Source: a bacterium (GTDB taxonomy: Bacteria > Planctomycetota > Planctomycetia > Planctomycetales > Planctomycetaceae). Taken from it: a stretch of 55,060 nt of DNA. Shown in pieces: positions 47,175 to 55,060 of this stretch (its first letter is position 1; the number at the start of each line of letters is the position of its first letter). The notes beneath the pieces were generated by a model. The model had not been told where the DNA came from. It was given only the letters and a program-made list of their open reading frames with translations, and did not search any database. The DNA is taken from positions 1-55,060 of the forward strand of contig WGMU01000077.1 in assembly GCA_016124895.1 (NCBI GenBank). The letters are read 5' to 3'. The position numbers were made by a program, and so were the translations under genes.

Positions 47175-47510
47175 ATGGCTCCAGTAAGAGTGACGCCGGT
47201 TGTTTCGGCGCTATGCTTCGCCGCGAGCGTTTGTTCTTTCTACACATGGAATGAAGAGGCTGCCCGTGACGCAGCCAATCCGCCGCTCAACCCGCACGAG
47301 TACGCCTTCTGGTTTCGAGTCGGGCTCGGTGCATTTGCTGTCGGTCTTATTGCCGTGCTGGCTGGTCCAGCGTTAAAGCTCAATCAAAAGCTGAGAAACC
47401 GAGAGCCAGACCAGTCGACTGCGCGGACCACAACGGGATTTACGGTATCTCGTTCTCATGCCGGGCACAGGAATGAGATGCAGGAGCCGCCGCCTGCGGC
47501 TGGGCGTTAA
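47175..47510 (+). CDS. Small membrane protein of unknown function
   Basis: 111 residues from ATG 47175. Two hydrophobic segments (about 6-22 and 48-67, the latter FAVGLIAVLAGPAL) flank a polar loop with TWNEEAARDAANPPLNPHEY, and a Lys/Arg-rich tail follows. No family recognised. The tail is unusual: bases 47448-47478 are a short family-B-like repeat, so the C-terminus may have been replaced or extended by repeat sequence. Its start lies nine bases after repeat B2 with no clear ribosome-binding site, which keeps confidence moderate. Confidence 0.5.
   Translation: MAPVRVTPVVSALCFAASVCSFYTWNEEAARDAANPPLNPHEYAFWFRVGLGAFAVGLIAVLAGPALKLNQKLRNREPDQSTARTTTGFTVSRSHAGHRNEMQEPPPAAGR
47448..47478. repeat. 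Family B-like fragment inside a small gene
   Basis: TCTCGTTCTCATG on the left pairs loosely with AGGAATGAGA on the right, resembling the outer arms of repeats B1 and B2 without the core. It lies within the 3' end of the small membrane protein gene. Confidence 0.5.
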
Positions 47511-47595
47511 ACGACCTCTCGGTCACGTACTGCGCGAACGGAGCTGTGCATACAGTCGATTTATTCTGCAGGCCATTGGCCGGCGGGAACCGGCC

Positions 47596-49533
47596 CTACA
47601 TGGATTCAGTCGGTGCGGCCGCCGTTGGGATCTGGTCACGCATCGACGGATAGGGTTCGACGTGAGTTTCGTAGTAGTCGCCGATCATCCAGCGGACGAG
47701 CAGGCCCAGTTCTTCGGGCGACATCTTTTCGCCGTAAGCCGGCATGTGGTTTTTCGAGGCGTAAAACTGCTCGCTGCCAGGGTTGCTGATGAAGGCTTTC
47801 AGCCACTTCGACGACGCGTACTCGGCGAGGTCCGGGTAGCCGCCGCCTTCGTCGGTGAACTCGAATTCGGAGCCGATCGTGTCGTGGCAGTTGGTGCAGG
47901 AATTGAGTTCGTCGCCGCTGGCGAGGGCTGCGCCGTTCATGATCTGCTGACCGCGTTCGACAAGAGATGAGTCGAACTGTTCCGCGTCGTCTGGCCAGGA
48001 TCGTAATGAGACGAGGTACTCGATCAGTGCCTTGAGATCCTGTTCATTTTCCGGGTTGGAGAAGACTTCGGCGTAGTCCTGCGAAGCGTAGGCCATTTCG
48101 GACTCGTCGAGATCGAGGTCCTCGTCTTTGAGGTTTGAGTACCACGCAGCGTTGCGGAGGGCTCCAAAGTGATTGCCATAGTCCATCACGATCCCGCGCA
48201 TCCACTCGCGCGAGCCGAACGACGCCAGGTCGGTGGCTTCCGGCAGGGCGATCATCGTTTTTGACTTGTCGCTCGGATGAGTCGCTTTGACGAACTGGCC
48301 GCGGCCATTGTGACCATCCCAGCGGTGACAGCTCGCGCAATGCTTCGCGAACAGCCTCGGGCCTTGAGTGAACGGGTCCTGCCGCAGGAGCGTGACGGCA
48401 CCCTCGACCGGAATCATCTCAGGGCGGCCGGCGAGTTCACGAATGCGGTGCGCGTCTCGGTCGGCTTCGGCAATTGCCGCCTGATGGTCGGCGTTGTTCG
48501 AGTCCTCGTAAATCGCCAGCGACGTCAGACCGACAATGCCAGCGGTCACGATCCATGTAAACCAGACGTTGAACTTGTGGCCGTTCTTCAGCCGAGCGGT
48601 CAGCGGCATCAGCGCGAGGACGGTCATGAGCGCTCCGGGCACGTAGATCGCACCGAACGGAATGCCCAGCGATTCGACCCAATGGAACTTCAGGAAGCGG
48701 AACAGAAACAGGAAGTACCATTCGGGTCGTGCGGCTGCGTAAGCCTCGGAGACGTCAGCGGGCGGGCTGAGTTCGGCGCCTTTGAAGATCGCCAGCAGCA
48801 GGACGACGGCGAGCACTCCCAGGCAGGCAACGGCGTCTTTCAGCACCTGATCGGGCCAGAAGGTCGTATCCGGCGCGTGGTCGGGATCGTGAACCGTAAT
48901 GCCGTGACGGCGGAACACGTACAGATGCAGGGCCAGAAACGCGATCAGCAGTCCGGGAAGAATCCCTGCGTGCATCGCAAAGAACCGTGACAGCGTGTGG
49001 TGGCTGTAAACGCTGCCACCCTGAGCGATCTCCTGGACCTGCGGGCCGATGACCGGCGTCGCGCCCATGATCTTGGTCGAAACCTGCGTCGCGTAATAAC
49101 CCTTCTGGTCCCACGGCAGCAGGTATCCGGTCAGGCCGAGTGCCAGGACAATCTTCATCAGGATGATGCCCAGCCAGAAGTTGACCTCACGCGGGGCTTT
49201 GTAGGCGCCGTCGATGATCACCTGGATGAGGTGGATCGCCAGCAGCACGGTCATCGCTTGCGCGGCGAAGTGGTGTATCCCGCGGACGATGTTGCCCAGA
49301 AACATTTTCTCCTGGATGAAGTACACGCTTTCCCAGGCCGTCTGAGTGCTTGGGTTGTACGCCATCCACAGAAAGATGCCGGTGATCATCTGCAGAGAGA
49401 ACGTGAAGATCAGCGTGCTGCCCCAAACGTAACGCCAGCGGGCTCCGCCCGGTACGCGTTCGTAGAGGGCTTCGTGCAGAAGCTGTCGGCAGCCGGTCCG
49501 ATCATCCAGCCATGTGAGCAAAGAACGAATCAT
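47596..49533 (-). CDS. Cytochrome b/b6 fused to two c-type haem domains
   Basis: 645 residues. The first half is complete cytochrome b: helices with GIHHFAAQAMTVLLAIHLIQV and HHTLSRFFAMHAGILPGLL (haem b His pairs), and the subunit-IV part has PEWY at 270-273 in the Qo site. From about 385 come two haem-c sites, CASCH at 399-403 and CTNCH at 546-550, the second in a typical class-I cytochrome c. So cytochrome b, subunit IV and a dihaem c1-like partner are joined in one chain. It overlaps the Rieske gene by four bases and is translated after it, giving a bc complex in two genes. Confidence 0.95.
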   Translation of the reverse strand: MIRSLLTWLDDRTGCRQLLHEALYERVPGGARWRYVWGSTLIFTFSLQMITGIFLWMAYNPSTQTAWESVYFIQEKMFLGNIVRGIHHFAAQAMTVLLAIHLIQVIIDGAYKAPREVNFWLGIILMKIVLALGLTGYLLPWDQKGYYATQVSTKIMGATPVIGPQVQEIAQGGSVYSHHTLSRFFAMHAGILPGLLIAFLALHLYVFRRHGITVHDPDHAPDTTFWPDQVLKDAVACLGVLAVVLLLAIFKGAELSPPADVSEAYAAARPEWYFLFLFRFLKFHWVESLGIPFGAIYVPGALMTVLALMPLTARLKNGHKFNVWFTWIVTAGIVGLTSLAIYEDSNNADHQAAIAEADRDAHRIRELAGRPEMIPVEGAVTLLRQDPFTQGPRLFAKHCASCHRWDGHNGRGQFVKATHPSDKSKTMIALPEATDLASFGSREWMRGIVMDYGNHFGALRNAAWYSNLKDEDLDLDESEMAYASQDYAEVFSNPENEQDLKALIEYLVSLRSWPDDAEQFDSSLVERGQQIMNGAALASGDELNSCTNCHDTIGSEFEFTDEGGGYPDLAEYASSKWLKAFISNPGSEQFYASKNHMPAYGEKMSPEELGLLVRWMIGDYYETHVEPYPSMRDQIPTAAAPTESM

Positions 49534-50141
49534 ACCGGCACCTTTTCGCTGGTGGCCCCGCGGAACTCCTCATACTTCACCCAGACCTGTCCGTCGCGAA
49601 CGTCGACGTCCAGTGAGTCCATACCGCGTGGCGGGATGTCGTTGATGCGCTCGCCGTCAAGGTCGAACGCACTTGTATGACACGGACAGTAGAAGTCACC
49701 TTCGGCCGGGCGATGATCGACGGCGCAGCCCAGATGAGGGCAGATCGTGTTGAAGGCGATGACCTGGCCTTCGATCTTCCGCAGCCAGACGGAGCCGATC
49801 GGCTGATTCGGAGACTTGTTCCAGACGTTGACGATGTCCGCGCGCACGGTCACGCGTTGAGGAGTGCCGTCGTCGGGAAGGCCGTCGACGGACAGGCCCA
49901 GCGGGATGAAGTCGCCGGCTGCGCCCGTCTTGCGGATGAGCGGGCTCAGGAAGAACAGGCCGCCGATCGAGGCCGGAATGATCCCGACAACGGCGCCGAG
50001 TCCGGCCGCGAGAGCCTGCACCAGGAAGTTGCGGCGGGGCGGTTCCGACGGCGGCGCAGCATCGGTGGGCGGAACATCAGCGGGCACATCCAGAGGGGAG
50101 GCTGCTGAGTCAGAATCGGGAACGCAGTCTTGATCACTCAT
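49530..50141 (-). CDS. Rieske iron-sulfur protein of the bc complex
   Basis: 203 residues. The N-terminus is long and Pro-rich, then a Tat-like RRNFL (36-40) precedes a TM anchor (about 43-68). The cluster site is CPHLGC (C134, H136, with C139 in the disulfide) and CPCHTSAFD (C152, H155, with C154 in the disulfide); Pro replaces the usual Thr after the first Cys. The protein would carry electrons from quinol to the fused c-type haems of the next gene. The stop overlaps the start of the cytochrome b gene (ATGA type), implying coupled translation. Confidence 0.95.
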   Translation of the reverse strand: MSDQDCVPDSDSAASPLDVPADVPPTDAAPPSEPPRRNFLVQALAAGLGAVVGIIPASIGGLFFLSPLIRKTGAAGDFIPLGLSVDGLPDDGTPQRVTVRADIVNVWNKSPNQPIGSVWLRKIEGQVIAFNTICPHLGCAVDHRPAEGDFYCPCHTSAFDLDGERINDIPPRGMDSLDVDVRDGQVWVKYEEFRGATSEKVPV

Positions 50142-50297
50142 GCCGGCACCTCAACGTGGGCAGGGGACGCTGCGCAAACAGAACGCAGTTCCTCATGGCG
50201 GGACAGGAATGGGTCAAACACAGTGGAAGGTATGAAAAGGCGGGATGCTCAGCAGGCCGGGGTGGTCTGTTGAGCGGTGAGGCAGGTCAGCGACGGA

Positions 50298-51287
50298 TCA
50301 CGAAGCAACCAGTTGCTGCATTGCTGGGAGGATTTTTGCCAGAGCGTCGCCGAGAGATCCCGACAGAACCGCTCCAGCAGCCTGTTTGTGACCGCCGCCG
50401 CCGAACTGTTCGGCGACCGAAGCCACGTTGATTTCAAGCCGGCTGCGAAAGCTGACTTTGACCGTCTGATTCTGTTGTTCGATCGCGATGAAAGCCGCCT
50501 TGACTCCCGCGACCTTGAGGCACTCGTTGACGAGCTCCTCAGTGTCCGACGGGACCGCTCCGGTTTCCACGAAGTCCTTCTGAGAAACCAGGAGGTAGGC
50601 CAGTCGTCCTTCCGAATCAACGGTCAGGTTGCAGAGCACGCGTCCGAAGAGTCGCATCCGTGCCGACGAATGCTGCTCGTACAACGCCTGGTAAAGTACA
50701 TGTGGCCGCGCGCCGAGGTCAATTAAACGAGCAGCGATTGCTAATGTTCTGGCGGTTGTCGAGGGGAATCGGAACCACCCAGTGTCCGTCGCGATGGCAC
50801 AAAACAACGCATTGGCAGCTTGTTCGGTCAACCGGCCACCGACGGCCTCTGCGAACTCGAAGATCAGCTCGCCTGTCGCAGCGGCGGTGATGTCTTTGAA
50901 CTCGAGCGCGCCAAGGTTGTCCGAGCTGGCGTGGTGATCGATGACGGCTCGCCGCTTCGCCTTCGAGCTGCGAAAGACGTTGCCGACTTCCTGAAGCTGC
51001 ACCCAGGCACTGGTATCGACAATCAGATGCACGTCTGTGTTGCGGACGTCGTCGGGAGTGAGACCGTCGCCGAGCTTCCTCGCGCACTTGTCCGGGTCGA
51101 GAAAGGCGAGGCTGTCCGGCGAAGCGGACGGGTTGGCGATCTGCACCGATTTGCCCAGCGATTCGAGCACGCAGGCGAGGCCGAGTTCCGAACCGATCGC
51201 ATCCGCGTCAGGACGGACATGGCTGGAGATGACAAAGTGATCGTACTCGCGAACGATCTCGATCAGCGGCTTCCAGTCGATGGGCAT
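50298..51287 (-). CDS. nrnA: Bifunctional oligoribonuclease/PAP phosphatase, DHH/DHHA1
   Basis: 329 residues, normal for NrnA. It degrades nanoRNA and may also act on 3'-phosphoadenosine 5'-phosphate in the cytosol. DHH domain: ISSHVRPDADAIGSELGL, LIVDTSAW and VIDHHASSDNLG. DHHA1 domain: VKVSFRSRLEINVASVAEQF and GGGGHKQAAGAVL near the C-terminus. It starts 43 bases after the ribF stop on the same strand, a pairing seen in many bacteria. The 156-base gap to the Rieske gene carries no visible terminator. Confidence 0.95.
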   Translation of the reverse strand: MPIDWKPLIEIVREYDHFVISSHVRPDADAIGSELGLACVLESLGKSVQIANPSASPDSLAFLDPDKCARKLGDGLTPDDVRNTDVHLIVDTSAWVQLQEVGNVFRSSKAKRRAVIDHHASSDNLGALEFKDITAAATGELIFEFAEAVGGRLTEQAANALFCAIATDTGWFRFPSTTARTLAIAARLIDLGARPHVLYQALYEQHSSARMRLFGRVLCNLTVDSEGRLAYLLVSQKDFVETGAVPSDTEELVNECLKVAGVKAAFIAIEQQNQTVKVSFRSRLEINVASVAEQFGGGGHKQAAGAVLSGSLGDALAKILPAMQQLVAS

Positions 51288-51330
51288 AGAGCAGTCTCAG
51301 AGGGGCATTCACTTCCGGAAACCACGGAGC

Positions 51331-52263
51331 CTAGCGATTGCCTGGCAGCCTGACGACTGCTCGGATCGCCGCGATGTCCTGGTCGAGCTGCTGCCGGAGT
51401 GCCTCGGCATTGCTGAACGGCTGAGTGTCGCGGATGCGGCGGACGAATTCGATTTCGACCGGCTGTCCGTACAGGTCGCCGTCGAAGTCGAGCAGGTGCG
51501 CTTCGAGCTTGCGGCGATGTTCGCCGAAGGTCGGATTCGGTCCGAGATTGACCGCAGCGACGCGCGGCCCGCCGTCGAAGTGCGCGACGGCCGCGTAAAC
51601 GCCATCTTTCGGCAGCAGCGTGACGACGTGCGACAGATTGGCTGTCGGGAATCCGATCAGCCGGCCGCGTTCCGAGCCCCTTGCGACCCGGCCCCGCAGT
51701 CGATAATTCCGACCGAGGAGGCCGGCTGCCTCTTCGATTTCGCCGTCGATGAGCAATTCGCGAATGACGCTCGACGAGACCATGCGCGTCCCGACGTAAA
51801 CCGGCGGAACGATGTCGAGTTCCAGCTTCGTCAGTCCGCAGAACGCTTCGAGAGACTGGACAGTGCCCTCGCGGTCGTGACCGAAGTAGAAGTTGGGACC
51901 TTCGACCATGCCGCAGGCGCTGAATTCGCCGAGCACCACGGAATCGAAGAAGTCCCGCGCTGATAGATTCAACAACCGCAGATCGGTGGGATAGACAATC
52001 AGAAAGTCGACGCCCGCCTGTTCGAGCAGTTCGGCTTTCTGGTCAAACGACGTCAGCGCCGGCGGAGCCTGTTCGGGACGCAGCAGTTCAATCGGGTGCG
52101 GATCGAACGTGAACACAACTGCCGGGACACGTCGCTCGCGAGCGTGCCGCGTCAGGCAGGCGACCATCTGCTGATGTCCGCGATGAACGCCGTCAAAGTT
52201 CCCGATCGACAGAAACCCGCCGCCATACCCCGCTGAAGAATCGAATCCGTGCAGCAGTTTCAT
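51331..52263 (-). CDS. ribF: Bifunctional riboflavin kinase/FAD synthetase
   Basis: 310 residues. It makes FMN and then FAD. The N-terminal nucleotidyltransferase domain has SIGNFDGVHRGHQQMV, VVFTFDPHPIELL and YPTDLRLLNLSA. The C-terminal riboflavin-kinase domain has RVARGSERGRLIGFPTANL with the FPTAN magnesium/ATP motif, then KDGVYAAVAHFDG and VEIEFVRRIRDTQPF. Length and order are standard. It precedes nrnA by 43 bases and probably shares its transcript. Confidence 0.96.
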   Translation of the reverse strand: MKLLHGFDSSAGYGGGFLSIGNFDGVHRGHQQMVACLTRHARERRVPAVVFTFDPHPIELLRPEQAPPALTSFDQKAELLEQAGVDFLIVYPTDLRLLNLSARDFFDSVVLGEFSACGMVEGPNFYFGHDREGTVQSLEAFCGLTKLELDIVPPVYVGTRMVSSSVIRELLIDGEIEEAAGLLGRNYRLRGRVARGSERGRLIGFPTANLSHVVTLLPKDGVYAAVAHFDGGPRVAAVNLGPNPTFGEHRRKLEAHLLDFDGDLYGQPVEIEFVRRIRDTQPFSNAEALRQQLDQDIAAIRAVVRLPGNR

Positions 52264-52456
52264 TGTGAGTTTTGCGGGAAAGACGAAGACGGGAGAAAGC
52301 TGTCTGATCGCACACGCGATCTTTGGCGATCAGGAGCATCGATGGCGGGACTTTATCGTGCTGAAGGCGCGGCGCGAACAACGAGCGAATTCTCGTTTCC
52401 GTCAGAAACCGGGGTGCATTCTCGCACAGAAACGCGGCTCGGGCTGGTGCCGATCC

Positions 52457-53032
52457 TCATCTCGCCAGAGCGGTTGGGTCAGCACCTTCAGTCACGGCAG
52501 GCGGGGAATCCTGCATGTGCTTGTACGTCGTACGGACAAGCCGGAAGCCGACGGAGCGGTAGAGTTCGACGGCCGGGGCATTTTCGGCGGTGGCTTCGAG
52601 GTAGACGCGTTTGACGCCGAACTCGCGGAAGCCGTGCAGAGCTTTGACGATGAGGGCTCGACCGAGACCGATGCCGCGGCTGTCGGGAGTGACTCCAACA
52701 TTCTGCACCGAGCCGGAATCGCGTCCGCTGACGATCCCCTGGATTGTGCCGCAGTCGACAAAATGCGGCGGCTTGCCATTCGAGTTGCCATGACCGACCA
52801 GCCAGGTGGCTTCCGGAAGAAACGTCCGCTGGCTGGCGATTTCGAGCATCAGCCGCCGGCAGCCATCCAGCGAACCGAGGCTTGGAAACACCTGCGAATC
52901 AAACTCGTCGCGAAAGCTGTGAAACTTCGCCGCCGCGTGCCGATCAAGATCCCGCGGATTCCAGGCAACAAAGCAATATCCGTCCGGCAGAACAGGAGCC
53001 TCAAGCTTCCGCTCGGCAAACGTGAACTCCAT
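52457..53032 (-). CDS. GNAT-family N-acetyltransferase
   Basis: 191 residues from ATG 53032 (MEFTFAERKL); a second ATG at 53056 is possible. The longer open frame upstream runs into repeat D3 and is unlikely to be translated. The acetyl-CoA-binding core is visible as VGVTPDSRGIGLGRALIVKAL (the Q/RxxGxG/A loop), followed by VKRVYLEATAENAPAVELYRSVGFR, the classical helix-strand ending of GNAT enzymes. The acceptor substrate is unknown. It sits between a thioredoxin-like gene and ribF on the same strand. Confidence 0.88.
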   Translation of the reverse strand: MEFTFAERKLEAPVLPDGYCFVAWNPRDLDRHAAAKFHSFRDEFDSQVFPSLGSLDGCRRLMLEIASQRTFLPEATWLVGHGNSNGKPPHFVDCGTIQGIVSGRDSGSVQNVGVTPDSRGIGLGRALIVKALHGFREFGVKRVYLEATAENAPAVELYRSVGFRLVRTTYKHMQDSPPAVTEGADPTALAR

Positions 53033-53121
53033 CCGGAATCGACGGCAGTAACGCATTCTGTGTTCGAAGTCGAAGGCCGGACCGAGCGCAACGAGTTCCG
53101 GCAGGATTGCTTGGGATGTGT

Positions 53122-53154
53122 TGCCGGAACTCGCTGCGCTCGGCCCGGCCTGCA
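53122..53154. repeat. Repeat family D copy 3
   Basis: TGCCGGAACTCGCTGCGCTC is the same core as copy 2 (GGAACTCGCTGCGCTCGG shared exactly), ending in CCCGGCCTGCA. It lies between the thioredoxin-like and GNAT genes. Confidence 0.8.
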
Positions 53155-53170
53155 TCAGGGATTGCTCAGG

Positions 53171-53806
53171 TCACCGCTTTCGTCTCCGCCGCTCGAACCG
53201 AATCCGGCAGCCGATGGGGACGGTTTCTTTCATTTCGGGGTGTTTGCCGTCGAGAGCAGCCTCGACGGCTTCTTCGACATAGCGGCGGGTGACTTTTTTC
53301 GCAGCCGGGTTATCGTCCATTGCTCCCATGTAAACCACTTTGCGGTCGCGGTTCAGAACGAAAAACTCGGGTGTCGCGCCGGCTCCGAACTTCTTCGCGA
53401 TTTCCTGGGATTCGTCGAACAGATACGCGAACGTGAAGCTTTTGGCCCTGGCCCGCTTCGCCATCTCCTCTGGCTGGTCTTCCGGGATCGTGTTCACGTT
53501 GATAGCGACCAGGGCAACGTTCGAATCTTCACCGCAGTGCGACTTTGCGAAGGCGACCAGCCGGTCCTCGTAATCGACGGCGTACGGGCAACTGTTGCAG
53601 GTAAAGACGACGACCACGACGTCTTTTTCCTTGAGGTCGCTCAGCGAGTGCTGCTTCCCGTCGACTCCCGGCAGCTTTGACCATTCGGGAGCCTTGTCAC
53701 CGATGTCCAGAACCGGGTTGTACTTGCCGGCTCCAGCCATTGAAGGCATCGCCAGAAGCAAGGCAACTGCTGCGAATGTCGAAATCAATCTCAATCGGGC
53801 GGCCAT
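53171..53806 (-). CDS. Exported thioredoxin-fold (redoxin) protein
   Basis: 211 residues. Signal peptide 1-26 (ending MAGAGKY). The thioredoxin fold starts near 30 with DIGDKAPEWSKLPGVDGKQ and has the redox site VVFTCNSCPYAVDYEDRL (CNSC, a CxxC followed by Pro), then a cis-Pro region GATPEFFVLNRDRKVVYMG. The tail is Arg-rich. This resembles the AhpC/TSA and TlpA-like redoxins that are common in planctomycetes and probably act outside the cytoplasm on disulfides. The partner is unknown. It is the first gene of the minus-strand run that continues to GNAT. Confidence 0.92.
   Translation of the reverse strand: MAARLRLISTFAAVALLLAMPSMAGAGKYNPVLDIGDKAPEWSKLPGVDGKQHSLSDLKEKDVVVVVFTCNSCPYAVDYEDRLVAFAKSHCGEDSNVALVAINVNTIPEDQPEEMAKRARAKSFTFAYLFDESQEIAKKFGAGATPEFFVLNRDRKVVYMGAMDDNPAAKKVTRRYVEEAVEAALDGKHPEMKETVPIGCRIRFERRRRKR

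Positions 53807-55060
<1,254 letters not shown>

Noticed and set aside
53033-53155. N-terminal extension of the GNAT protein
   Set aside because: It is largely repeat D3 translated; the acetyltransferase begins near 53032.

Overview
The window looks like a stretch of a planctomycete chromosome (order Planctomycetales; I cannot name a genus). The clues are two DUF1501 Tat-exported proteins, a DUF1559 pilin-like protein, a planctomycete-type sulfatase, secreted PQQ/WD40/FG-GAP propeller proteins, moderately high GC, mostly short operons, and many gaps filled with dispersed palindromic repeats. No rRNA, tRNA or CRISPR array was seen.

Layout. 1-3.1 kb: the 3' end of an IS630-type transposase, a membrane-anchored unknown, then a PEP mutase/isocitrate lyase-family enzyme followed by a two-TM channel with an RCK domain. 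3.4-5.8 kb: a TVP38/DedA-like membrane protein divergent from L-fuconate dehydratase. 6-11.5 kb: valS and cimA on the minus strand. cimA is preceded by a previously uncalled small ORF, promoter and terminator that together look like an isoleucine/valine attenuator. 11.6-13.8 kb: a His-rich exported protein, a DUF1559 protein and a DUF2237 protein. 14-21.3 kb: a three-gene envelope cluster (vWA/coiled-coil/TM/HhH protein, exported protein, very large secretin-like protein), which is the best candidate for an undescribed system. 21.9-28.7 kb: SWIM-SNF2 helicase, a small conserved protein, an M20 peptidase and a secreted unknown. 28.8-33.3 kb, minus strand: PQQ propeller lipoprotein, membrane-anchored unknown, PHP-domain protein. 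33.4-37.6 kb: two DUF1501 genes around metF. 37.7-41 kb: a translationally coupled WD40 and FG-GAP pair. 41.2-45.3 kb: glyS, comB, and a YhaM-like exonuclease. 45.5-47.5 kb: sulfatase and a small membrane protein. 47.6-53.8 kb, minus strand: thioredoxin-like protein, GNAT, ribF, nrnA, Rieske protein, and a cytochrome b fused to two c-type haem domains. The window ends inside eno.

How the genes fit together. Most are housekeeping: aminoacyl-tRNA synthesis, Ile biosynthesis through citramalate, C1 metabolism, FAD synthesis, nanoRNA turnover, glycolysis, and a bc-type respiratory complex. Overlaid is the planctomycete secretome: sulfatase, fuconate dehydratase, propellers, PHP and DUF1501 proteins, consistent with use of sulfated or fucosylated polysaccharides. 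Several intergenic inverted-repeat families (named A-F here) recur, and one palindrome sits in frame inside valS.
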